Part shown: piece by piece, positions 1 through 7,815 of the stretch
Numbering within the stretch: the first letter of the stretch is position 1
Layout: every line of letters begins with the position of its first letter
From: Sediminicola luteus
Lineage (GTDB): Bacteria > Bacteroidota > Bacteroidia > Flavobacteriales > Flavobacteriaceae
DNA: 64,000 nt
Direction: 5' to 3'
Assembly: GCF_002514735.1 (NCBI RefSeq)
Contig: NZ_NBWU01000001.1
Location: forward strand, 1-64,000
Notes under the pieces: generated by a model
What the model was told of the DNA's origin: nothing
What the model saw: the letters and a program-made list of their open reading frames with translations, nothing else
The model's database searches: none
Position numbers and translations under genes: made by a program

Positions 1-100
1 GGTCGTCATCTGTAGCAAGCTACAATGTTACCCCTCGACTTGCATGTGTTAGGCCTGCCGCTAGCGTTCATCCTGAGCCAGGATCAAACTCTTCATCGTT
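1..100 (-). rRNA. rrs: 16S ribosomal RNA, 5' end only (partial)
   Basis: The reverse complement contains the universal 16S 5' motif AGAGTTTGATCCTGGCTCAG (72-94), followed by the GATGAACGCTAGCGG and ACACATGCAAGTCGAG blocks. The gene runs off the left edge, so only the first ~100 bases are present. The mature 5' end is placed near base 100 by comparison with other bacterial 16S genes and could be off by a few bases. Confidence 0.97.
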
Positions 101-323
101 AAATCATAAATATTATTTACCACTCATGCGATCAAAAATTTCCCGGCCCGATATCGGATGTTCCGTCTATCTAAATCTTCGGTTCGTTCAAAACTTACGT
201 TTTAAACCTTCCAAGTGCGAGTTATAAAAACTCGCTGCTGTCTCTTCAAAATTTCAATGAACTTGTCTTGTTCTTCGCCTTGGCAGCGCTCATTTGTGTA
301 ACGCCTTATTGCCTTAGCGGCTG

Positions 324-356
324 CAAATATAGAACCCTTTTTTTGATATGCAACAA
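324..356 (-). promoter_or_regulatory. rRNA operon promoter, Bacteroidetes sigma-A type
   Basis: On the minus strand a TTGTTG element (356-351) is followed after exactly 19 bases by TATATTTG (331-324). This matches the Bacteroidetes -33 TTG / -7 TAnnTTTG consensus. It lies about 225 bases upstream of the 16S 5' end, which leaves a normal-sized rRNA leader (323-101). No gene is visible in that leader. Confidence 0.85.
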
Positions 357-443
357 GGATTTTCCAATTATTTTTCAATTTTTTAATCTATCGGCTCTTG
401 TCTGCTGTTTTACAGAACGTTACATTAACTAAATTATTTTAGC

Positions 444-472
444 AAAAAACAAGCTCCTGTTTACGGAGCCCT
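444..472 (-). terminator. Probable intrinsic terminator downstream of the porin gene
   Basis: Read on the minus strand, GCTCC and GGAGC form a 5-bp stem extended by G-U pairs around a 7-base loop, followed by TTGTTTTTTGC. It is about 255 bases past the porin stop codon and would also insulate the rRNA promoter from upstream transcription. The rest of 473-636 shows nothing recognisable. Confidence 0.55.
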
Positions 473-636
473 CTCCCATTTCCAATTGCCGGAAAAAGCT
501 TGAATTATATCGTAGTGTAAAACATCCCCTCAAATTCAATTACAATCATAAGGGAGTATTTACGGGAACCGTCTTCAACTATCTTAATAAAGCCAAGCTT
601 CCAACTATATCATAAATAAACATTGGTAACACTGTC

Positions 637-722
637 GCGTTAGGGATTGCAACAGAAAACCCGCAGCCCTGAGGCACGAAGTGGCGCGGATTTGACGTGG
701 AAAGCCCGCCCGAAGGGAACGC
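637..722. ncRNA. Candidate structured RNA or dispersed structured repeat beside the porin stop
   Basis: This is a GC-rich, strongly folded block in an AT-rich intergenic region. An outer stem GCGTT (637-641) pairs with AACGC (718-722). Inside are CCGC/GCGG with GCC/GGC, a CAC-GAA-GTG hairpin and a CCC-GAA-GGG hairpin. It begins four bases after the porin stop on the minus strand. It resembles a block I recall as common in flavobacterial intergenic regions, possibly the Flavo-1 RNA motif, but that name is unverified. Strand and function are unknown. Confidence 0.5.
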
Positions 723-726
723 CCTA

Positions 727-2835
727 TTAAGAAAACAAATTCCAGACGATACCGAAGCGGATCACAAAATCGCGATACGGATAGTTTGGCGCAGCGTAGT
801 ATTTGGGTTGTGTGGTAAATAAGGTATTGAAGTGCTCGGCCTTTAAAAAGATACGGGTCTGGCGCACCTTGGCGTTTATAAAGAAATCGAGCAAGGGGTA
901 GTTACCAATCTTCTCTTGGGTTTGTATATAAAACTCGGCCATGAGCGGATTATAGCCATCCATATAGTATTCCCCAAAGTATTTAAAGGTAACCCCGGTT
1001 TGCAGATACATGGCCTTTTTGAATACATGCGACGAGTAAAACAGACTATTTCGGGTAACGTATTGGGGCAAATTCAACACTTCTTGGTCTTGATCGACCT
1101 GATTGTACATAATGGTATTGGCCAAGGTCCAGCCGCGCCAGGTAAAATCTTTACGATACTTTAGCTTTGCATAATTGATGGTACCCGAGGCCTGCATGGG
1201 CTTTATATAGGCAATCTCGGTACTGTTCTCCGGAATCTCATCGGGGACATCGGTGGGAATAAAATAGGTATGGTTGTCGAGTATGGCGTATTGTGCCTCT
1301 AAATTTCCGAATTTTTTAGAATTGAATTGCAGCCCAAAACGGTTGACTTCTTCTTTCTTAAAGGTATTGGCATTATACCAAATAAAATTACTGTAGTCGC
1401 TATGGTACAACAAGGTATTGAAATCGGGCATTTGGGAAGCTGAATGCAGCTTAAAAGTCAAACGCCCAATCTTGGGCAGATCATAGCCCACGGAAGCCTG
1501 TGCGGTATGGCCCGTCATATTGCCCGAAACCCCAATACTCCCTTTTCCGTTCACAAAAAAGTCGCCGATCTTCTTTTCGAATGAGGCACCGGCCAAGATA
1601 TCTTCGCCTTCTAATCGATTAGGCACTTCGCCATCGGGGCCAATTCGAATGCTATTAAAGTAATAATTATACCAGTTATAGCTAGCAAACACGCCTATCT
1701 TACCCAGAATGGGATTGGTAAAGCTTAGCCCTAACTCGTTCTGCATAACCTTTAAGCGTGCCCGATCGGCAATATCGTCTTTTAACCGTGGGCCAAAATA
1801 CTCTTGCATGCCTGGGAGCTTATCTACCCCGGGCTGGGTATAATCGTAGATTTTGGTCTCGTAATTAAAGGTATGGTGCACCTCTAATGCCGGTACCTTG
1901 TGCAGCGAATCGATCTTGCGTTGAATAATATCGAAACCATGCTGAAAATAATAGCGTTTGCCCTGAAGCTTGTTCTTGGCATTATTGAACATGACATTTA
2001 AACGCCTTCGGTCGTCAAAGTCGGGGTCACCCGATTCAAACTGGGCTTCTTTTTGTGAAAGACCCCCATTCTCTTCGCCTTCTATGGTTTGCATGGCAAT
2101 ATGGGCCTGAAAATCGTAGCGTCCGTTTTTAGACGAACTGTTGGCCGTTGCCCTAAAATTGCCCGACTCGGCCTGGGACCAACGGTATTTACCCAACGAA
2201 CGAAAACCTTTGTAGGCCAAAGACAGGTTGGTACGTTCGGAGGTGTTGGCCGCTAGCGATGCGTCTACCAGTTGCCCTTGTTCGAAGGTGGTCTTAAAAA
2301 AAAGCTCGGTTAATGGCGTGGGCACATTATAATAGGGTACATCGTCAATTTCGAAATAATTGGCATGCTTGGTATGGGCCCCCATTTCGGGTATGGCCCG
2401 ATCTATGGTAAAATCGGCCCCAAGTCTGTTATAGGGCTGCCCCATATTAGCAAAAGGCAATTGCTCAAAATCGTCTTTTCGCAGGTAATTGTGCCTGTAT
2501 TCTTTATCTATGGTCAAGGTAGTATCTACAGCAACCGTATCGCGCTCATGGGATATGATCTTGTAGGCGGCAATGGTAAAATCGCCATAAGGAGATATGC
2601 CAAAAGGTCTTTTCTTCTTCTCCCCTTTCCCTATGCTACCCAAATCGGTCTTGGCTTTCTTGGTCTTGGCTTTCTTGGTTTTGGCAGGCTTTGGGGTCTG
2701 GGCCGGTTTTCCGTTTACAGTATCTTTAACGGCCAAGTTAACGGAATCGGGTTGTTGTACCGATGGTATGGAATCTTGTTGGGCCCAGAAAAATTGACTC
2801 ACGAACAAAAGTCCGGCGAATAAGATATATTTCAT
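727..2835 (-). CDS. Putative outer-membrane porin (Porin_10-like)
   Basis: The 702-residue product starts with a signal peptide (hydrophobic core about 3-17, cleavage after WAQ). A low-complexity stretch rich in Lys, Ala, Thr and Pro follows at about 45-75, then a long Tyr/Phe/Asn-rich region of alternating beta-strand character to the end. The last residues (IRFGIVWNLFS) end in an aromatic-rich strand, as outer-membrane barrels do. Length and layout fit the Bacteroidetes 'putative porin' family, though the substrate is unknown. It is divergent from rnhB across about 140 bases. The assignment rests on overall character rather than a catalytic motif. Confidence 0.8.
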   Translation of the reverse strand: MKYILFAGLLFVSQFFWAQQDSIPSVQQPDSVNLAVKDTVNGKPAQTPKPAKTKKAKTKKAKTDLGSIGKGEKKKRPFGISPYGDFTIAAYKIISHERDTVAVDTTLTIDKEYRHNYLRKDDFEQLPFANMGQPYNRLGADFTIDRAIPEMGAHTKHANYFEIDDVPYYNVPTPLTELFFKTTFEQGQLVDASLAANTSERTNLSLAYKGFRSLGKYRWSQAESGNFRATANSSSKNGRYDFQAHIAMQTIEGEENGGLSQKEAQFESGDPDFDDRRRLNVMFNNAKNKLQGKRYYFQHGFDIIQRKIDSLHKVPALEVHHTFNYETKIYDYTQPGVDKLPGMQEYFGPRLKDDIADRARLKVMQNELGLSFTNPILGKIGVFASYNWYNYYFNSIRIGPDGEVPNRLEGEDILAGASFEKKIGDFFVNGKGSIGVSGNMTGHTAQASVGYDLPKIGRLTFKLHSASQMPDFNTLLYHSDYSNFIWYNANTFKKEEVNRFGLQFNSKKFGNLEAQYAILDNHTYFIPTDVPDEIPENSTEIAYIKPMQASGTINYAKLKYRKDFTWRGWTLANTIMYNQVDQDQEVLNLPQYVTRNSLFYSSHVFKKAMYLQTGVTFKYFGEYYMDGYNPLMAEFYIQTQEKIGNYPLLDFFINAKVRQTRIFLKAEHFNTLFTTQPKYYAAPNYPYRDFVIRFGIVWNLFS

Positions 2836-2976
2836 GCTATCGGGTTACCGGGCAAAGGTACTTTTTTTTGCTATTAAGGAAATTATAAAATTTCATAGCG
2901 CTTGCCAAAGTTGAAGAATTGGAAAGAGCGCTACATTTTAATTGGACAAGAATCGGTATACTTGCAAAAACAGCGG

Positions 2977-3573
2977 ATGCTTTTACCTTATCTTGAAACT
3001 TGTGATGAAGCCGGTACCGACGAGGCTGGTCGAGGTTGTTTGGCCGGACCTGTTACGGCTGCGGCCGTCATCCTTCCGGAAGGTTTTAACGACCCCATAC
3101 TTACCGACTCTAAACAACTATCCGAAAAAAAACGGGAAGCCCTTCGCCCTGTTATTGAGGCTGGAGCTGTTACGTTTGGCGTCTGTCATGTGCTGCCCGA
3201 GGAAATTGACCAAATCAATATCTTGAACGCCTCCTTTTTGGCTATGCACCGATCTTTAGATCAATTAAAAAATCGACCCAAAATGATATTGGTAGATGGC
3301 AACCGGTTTACCCCCTACCCCAATATTGACCACCAGTGCATTATTAAAGGAGATGGTAAATACCTACATATTGCGGCCGCATCGGTCTTGGCCAAAACCT
3401 ACAGGGATAGCTATATGGAAAAAATACACCTCGAATATCCCATGTATAACTGGAAAAAGAATAAAGGTTATCCAACCCAAGAACATCGTGAAGCTATTCG
3501 CGAATTCGGTTTAAGCCCCTACCACCGTAAAAGTTTTAGGCAGTTACCCGAACAACTAAAAATGGAACTATAA
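2977..3573 (+). CDS. rnhB: Ribonuclease HII
   Basis: It cleaves the RNA strand of RNA-DNA hybrids and removes misincorporated ribonucleotides. The N-terminal [15 protein letters not shown] motif supplies the first two acidic metal ligands (DEAGRG). Further signatures are [11 protein letters not shown], an acidic ligand in the LVDGN strand, and [13 protein letters not shown] start at the ATG at 2977 (198 residues). The longer frame from a TTG at 2902 adds a 25-residue extension not expected in the family, and a TATACTTG box at 2957-2964 would then lie just upstream of the ATG. It is transcribed away from the porin. Confidence 0.95.
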   Translation: MLLPYLETCDEAGTDEAGRGCLAGPVTAAAVILPEGFNDPILTDSKQLSEKKREALRPVIEAGAVTFGVCHVLPEEIDQINILNASFLAMHRSLDQLKNRPKMILVDGNRFTPYPNIDHQCIIKGDGKYLHIAAASVLAKTYRDSYMEKIHLEYPMYNWKKNKGYPTQEHREAIREFGLSPYHRKSFRQLPEQLKMEL

Positions 3574-3613
3574 GAGCCTGTTTAAATTTTATCCTTCAGT
3601 TTTGTTATGACCC

Positions 3614-3642
3614 TTCCCGCCTGCCGGACGGGCAGGCGGGAA
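3614..3642. repeat. Palindromic intergenic repeat, perfect GC-rich inverted repeat
   Basis: CCCGCCTGCC and GGCAGGCGGG flank a GGACG-type centre, giving a nearly perfect long hairpin. A second smaller hairpin, CCCCGA/TCGGGG, follows at 3654-3670. Neither is followed by a T-run. The sequence resembles REP-like palindromes scattered through Bacteroidetes intergenic space. The 3574-3826 interval otherwise holds a TATTTTTG -7 box at 3754-3761 that probably serves the next gene. Confidence 0.6.
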
Positions 3643-3826
3643 TGACCTGTAACCCCCGAATTACTCGGGGCCAAAAACAAAATTTACACAAACTCTAAGC
3701 CCAAAGACCAATTTCTTTTTTCCGGCCAACCCCACCAAAAAAGGCAAAAAACTTATTTTTGTGTGCAACGCCCAATGCCCGTATGCAATCGGGTACCCGG
3801 CCTAACATCAAGTAAACGAGCAACCC

Positions 3827-6286
3827 ATGCCATATCGCCAACAGCTTCTACTAGTATTCATAGGTCTTTTCGTATTTACCGCTTGTAAAAAAACGGTATC
3901 GAGTACCTACCCCATTTTGGATACGGTACCCCAGCATACCGAGGTCTTGATCTCTATCCAAGATTTTGCCCAATTAAAGAAAGGGCTAGCGGAGAATACG
4001 GCCCTACAACAATTGAAGAATACGCCAATCTATAAATCGTTACGCGGCGAACTACAGGTTTTGGATTCGGTAGTCTTCCCAGAAGAAAGCCTATTGGCCT
4101 TCCTGCCGCTTGGTGAAAACCGCTACGATTATTTAATAAGCCTGCCCAGCGATGGCATAGCCGGTTTTAAGGGAAATATGGCCTTGGACTCGGTATTGGA
4201 AATAGATTACCAAGGCGAAAAAATCACCCGGTTCTATCTTAAGGATAAGGAGATGTTTGCCACCGAACTGAATCGTTATACCTTGGTCTCCCCTTCGGCT
4301 ATCGTAATTGAGAACAGCATCAGGAACCAAGGGAAAAAACCGGGTGACACCAGTTTGGAAAAACTTTTCAAGTTAAGCCAAAACCGAAAAACGGCCAGTA
4401 TTTTCTTGAGAAGTACTGAAAATAGTGGCTGGACGAGCGCCTTTTTAAAAAAGGGAAACCACCGACTGGTTTCCGGCTTTTCGGACTGGTACGCCTTAGA
4501 TCTCACCCCACAGGCCAGCGGGTTGCAGTTCAATGGGGTGGCCTTACCCAAAGACTCGTTGCAAAATCTGGGCAACCTCTTTAAGGGTATGCCGGCCCTG
4601 GACCATGGAGCCCAAGACATTGCTCCCCTGAACAGTCGGGGACTCTTATCATTCACCTTTGGCGATTTCGACCGTTTCTTAAGAAACCAACAGCGTTACC
4701 TAAGCCTGGGCAAACCCAAGGCCCCACATTTTTCGGGTACCGAAGAATTAGCAATAAGCTGGCTGGCAGAGGGCAAAGTGGCCTTGCTCAAATCTTTCGA
4801 TGGCGAAGCCCTAGACGCCTTTCTTACCCCTTTACAAAGCAATTCCGAGACCTACCAAGAGTACCAAATCACCGCATTAAAGTCGGGGGATTTTCTAACG
4901 GAGTATTTTAATCCGTTGATCCGAGACTTTACTGCCAGCCATATGACCGTTATCGGCGACTACACCTTGTTTTCTAATAAGCCAGAAGCCCTAAAGGCTG
5001 TTATACGCAATTTTAAAAAAGGTACCGTATTCAGTGGCAGCCCTGTGTATATAGACGGCCGTAACAGTTTAAGTACCCGCTCGGCCATTTTATTTTTAGC
5101 TAAAGGTGGTTTTTTGCAACGCTTGGTTAACGCCGACAATTTCAAAAATTTCGCGTGGGACGACAGTGCCCTGGCCAAACAATCGTTAGCCGTTCAGGTG
5201 GTGCCTGAAAGTGATTTTGTGCATACCTACCTTCACCTAAAGGATATTGAGGAACAAAGCTCGACACATGCGGTGAGCCCCTTATTTTCCTTTCCGTTGG
5301 AGGCCGACTTGGTATTCGGACCACAATTCGTAACCAACCATAGAAGCCGAAAGCAAGAAATCGTAGCCCAAGACGCCAATAATACACTATACCTAATCTC
5401 ATCGAAAGGCGAGTTGTTGTGGAAAAAACAACTTGGCGGACCCGTTCAAGGCGATATGGCCCAGGTAGATCTTTATAAAAACGGTAAACTGCAATTGGCC
5501 TTTACTACCGACGAGCAGTTTATGATATTGGATCGCAACGGCAAAGTGGTAGCCCCATTTGAAATGAGCTTTCCCGGCGGCAACCTAAACCCTTTGGCCG
5601 TGTTTGATTATGATGGCACTAAAGATTACCGGTTCGTTATCACCCAAGGACGTAAAATTCGTATGTACAATAATCAAGGTAGCATCGTAAAAGGCTTTAC
5701 CCATACCGAAGCCAGTGCTCCCATCCCTTCGGCCCCAAGACATTTTCGCTTAGGCCGGAAAGACTATTTGGTCTTTGCCGAGGGCAATGCCCTAAAAATC
5801 CGCAATCGAGTGGGTAAGGAACGGGTTAAGAACAAGGCTTCTATAGAATTCACCGAACTGCCCATCTTTATTTATCAAGATAAGTTCAGTGCCATTGACA
5901 AAAAAGGAAACTTGGTTCAAGTAGATGAAAAAGGGGGCTTGGCCAGAACCCCGCTTAACCTTAGCACGGATTTCGGGGTAGATGCCACGAACAAAACCTT
6001 TGTGAGTATCAGCGAAAATATACTCTCTATACGTGGTAAAAAGACCGAATTGGATTTTGGGGTGTACTCCAAGCCCAAGATTATTTATCGTAACAACAAA
6101 ATCTATGTCGGCCTTACCGATATTCAGCACGAAAAGGTGTATTTGTTCGATAGCCAATCGCGGCCCATAAAAGGTTTCCCGCTTTTCGGGGTTTCGGCCA
6201 TGGACATTGGTCAAATGGATGCCGACCAGAATCTGGAGCTTGTATTCGCCGAGACCAAAAACCTCATCAGCGTATATAAAATGTAA
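3827..6286 (+). CDS. Large lipoprotein: N-terminal DUF3352-like region plus propeller-like C-terminus
   Basis: The 819-residue product has a type II signal (core about 7-18, lipobox FTAC with Cys20), so it should be membrane-anchored after export. Residues about 25-430 recall the DUF3352 type of secreted bacterial protein. The C-terminal half repeats blades such as LYLISSKGELLWKKQLGG and FMILDRNGKVV, which suggest a PQQ-like or FG-GAP-like beta-propeller. No catalytic motif is visible and the function is unknown. It follows rnhB in the same direction with a 250-base gap containing its own likely promoter, so it is probably not in an operon with it. Confidence 0.75.
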   Translation: MPYRQQLLLVFIGLFVFTACKKTVSSTYPILDTVPQHTEVLISIQDFAQLKKGLAENTALQQLKNTPIYKSLRGELQVLDSVVFPEESLLAFLPLGENRYDYLISLPSDGIAGFKGNMALDSVLEIDYQGEKITRFYLKDKEMFATELNRYTLVSPSAIVIENSIRNQGKKPGDTSLEKLFKLSQNRKTASIFLRSTENSGWTSAFLKKGNHRLVSGFSDWYALDLTPQASGLQFNGVALPKDSLQNLGNLFKGMPALDHGAQDIAPLNSRGLLSFTFGDFDRFLRNQQRYLSLGKPKAPHFSGTEELAISWLAEGKVALLKSFDGEALDAFLTPLQSNSETYQEYQITALKSGDFLTEYFNPLIRDFTASHMTVIGDYTLFSNKPEALKAVIRNFKKGTVFSGSPVYIDGRNSLSTRSAILFLAKGGFLQRLVNADNFKNFAWDDSALAKQSLAVQVVPESDFVHTYLHLKDIEEQSSTHAVSPLFSFPLEADLVFGPQFVTNHRSRKQEIVAQDANNTLYLISSKGELLWKKQLGGPVQGDMAQVDLYKNGKLQLAFTTDEQFMILDRNGKVVAPFEMSFPGGNLNPLAVFDYDGTKDYRFVITQGRKIRMYNNQGSIVKGFTHTEASAPIPSAPRHFRLGRKDYLVFAEGNALKIRNRVGKERVKNKASIEFTELPIFIYQDKFSAIDKKGNLVQVDEKGGLARTPLNLSTDFGVDATNKTFVSISENILSIRGKKTELDFGVYSKPKIIYRNNKIYVGLTDIQHEKVYLFDSQSRPIKGFPLFGVSAMDIGQMDADQNLELVFAETKNLISVYKM

Positions 6287-6545
6287 GGGAGCCATCACCC
6301 AATAGACCCTAGATTCCCTGTTACTTCTAATACAGAACTCCTTCATGTAATTGCGGCTAAAGGCTTCCATCGGTCGCCACTCATTTTCGGCAAGTTATAC
6401 CAACAGTACAGCCAAAACGACCATCTGTACATCTACGGCATCATTCCTTGTTTTATGGAATATCTTGTCGGGACAAGCCCAAAATGGGTGTTGTTCAACC
6501 AAACCCCGTAGTATAAATAAGCTACGGTTTATAACACTTTACGAG

Positions 6546-7217
6546 ATGAAAAAGCTAGTGCTATTGCCCCTCTTGTTTTTGGCTACCCAACTTATGGCCC
6601 AAGACGGATGCAGCCGTTTTTACCCTACCGAAAAAGGCACCTCCTTTGAGGTAACCCATTATGACAAAAAGAACAAAGTGAATGCCATTACCGCCTACAC
6701 GGTGGGCGATGCGACCTCAGATGGGGTTACCTATAATACCGTTGTTCAAAATGACAAAAAGGAGGAAATCGCCAAGGGGAGTTTTGGTATACTGTGTGAA
6801 GATGGCGGTATCAGTATCGATTTTAAATCGCTGTTCTCTGCACAGATGCAAGAGCAATATGCCAATATGGAGACATCGTTCAGTGGCACCAATATCGATT
6901 TACCGAATGATCTAAGCGTAGGCCAAACCCTTCCGGATGCCAATATGACCATGAAAGTGAATATGGGTGGCATTGGTATGAACATGACCGTGAACATCTT
7001 AAATAGAAAGGTGGAAAAACGGGAAGAGATTACCACCCCGGCCGGAACCTTTGATTGCTATGTAATCACCTACACCAATCAATTTAAAATGGGGATGACC
7101 AAAAAATTCGATGGTAAACAATGGATTGCCGATGGTGTTGGACTCGTAAAACACGAAGACTACAACAAAAAAGGCAAGGTGCTGAACAGCAGCATGCTTA
7201 CGGCTTTCCAGAAATAA
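6546..7217 (+). CDS. Secreted protein, DUF3108/TapB-like fold
   Basis: The 223-residue product starts MKKLVLLPLLFLATQLMAQ, a clean signal peptide ending LMAQ. This ATG is preferred because the longer open frame upstream has no signal and crosses a CCGTAG/CTACGG hairpin (6506-6527). The mature part is predicted all-beta. The C-terminal TPAGTFDCYVITY segment, followed by GLVKHEDYNKKGK, is typical of the DUF3108-like family of periplasmic proteins of unknown role. Cys pairs may be oxidised in the periplasm. The 6287-6545 gap holds nothing else recognisable. Confidence 0.75.
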   Translation: MKKLVLLPLLFLATQLMAQDGCSRFYPTEKGTSFEVTHYDKKNKVNAITAYTVGDATSDGVTYNTVVQNDKKEEIAKGSFGILCEDGGISIDFKSLFSAQMQEQYANMETSFSGTNIDLPNDLSVGQTLPDANMTMKVNMGGIGMNMTVNILNRKVEKREEITTPAGTFDCYVITYTNQFKMGMTKKFDGKQWIADGVGLVKHEDYNKKGKVLNSSMLTAFQK

Positions 7218-7242
7218 ATCTCCCAGTATTACCACACCCTCC

Positions 7243-7272
7243 TGTTAACCTTTCACCCAAAAAGGCATAAAG
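7243..7272 (+). promoter_or_regulatory. Candidate alternative-sigma promoter, copy 1
   Basis: TGTTAACCTTT (7243-7253), 12 bases, then CATAAAG (7266-7272). The same arrangement, preceded by the same CCCTCC, occurs at 11954-11983. An AACC element about 15 bases before the downstream box is typical of ECF-sigma promoters. It would start a leader of about 40 bases before the ATG at 7318. The link to the sigma factor at 11351 is an inference. Confidence 0.45.
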
Positions 7273-7317
7273 GGTACGGAATCGAAACCTCCATATGCGA
7301 GGGTGAAAAACTATTTT

Positions 7318-7815
7318 ATGAAGACCAAAACCATTATCAAACTATTGCCCGCAGTAGCCCTAGCCATGCTCGGCACGGCCTGCTCTTCCGAAACCATCAT
7401 TTCGGTTCAAGAAAGCGAACAAGCACTTCTTAAAACAACTGCCCCAAAAAAAGAAAGTACATCCAAAACCTTATCGAAAGATATCCTTTGGGAACAGCAG
7501 GGCCAAATCTTGGATCTATTATCCAAAAAGAAAATCAGGCCCAAACCGCCGTGCCCAACTAAAGAATGCGCCAAACTTTGGGAAGCCGGGGTTGCTTTAA
7601 TGCCTACGGAAGTGCTCGAACTGCAACTTACCAACGAAAAAGGTGACCTTTTGGGCGGACTAAGCAAAGAGGCCGTTTACCAAGATGAAAAAAACGGTTT
7701 CGAGATTTTTCCTTTATGGTTGGAGGACGAACTTAAAGGCATGGTTTATATTACCGCCAAGAAATATGACGAAAAAGGAAACTATAGCTATATCGAAGAA
7801 AAACTGGAGTTCTGA
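7318..7815 (+). CDS. Small lipoprotein of unknown function
   Basis: The 165-residue product has a lipoprotein signal (KLLPAVALAMLGTAC, lipobox GTAC). I choose the ATG at 7318; a GTG at 7303 would add five residues. The mature part has a KPPCPTKECAKLWEAG segment with two closely spaced Cys that could form a disulphide, followed by predicted beta-strands. I do not recognise a family. It lies downstream of the first copy of the sigma-type promoter motif and overlaps the start of the CHAT gene, so it is probably part of that stress-like cluster. Confidence 0.7.
   Translation: MKTKTIIKLLPAVALAMLGTACSSETIISVQESEQALLKTTAPKKESTSKTLSKDILWEQQGQILDLLSKKKIRPKPPCPTKECAKLWEAGVALMPTEVLELQLTNEKGDLLGGLSKEAVYQDEKNGFEIFPLWLEDELKGMVYITAKKYDEKGNYSYIEEKLEF

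Noticed and set aside
2902-2976. TTG-start extension of RNase HII
   Set aside because: 25 residues without family support; ATG 2977 gives the normal length.
6351-6545. N-terminal extension of the DUF3108-like protein
   Set aside because: Would place 65 unrelated residues before a clean signal peptide and crosses a hairpin.
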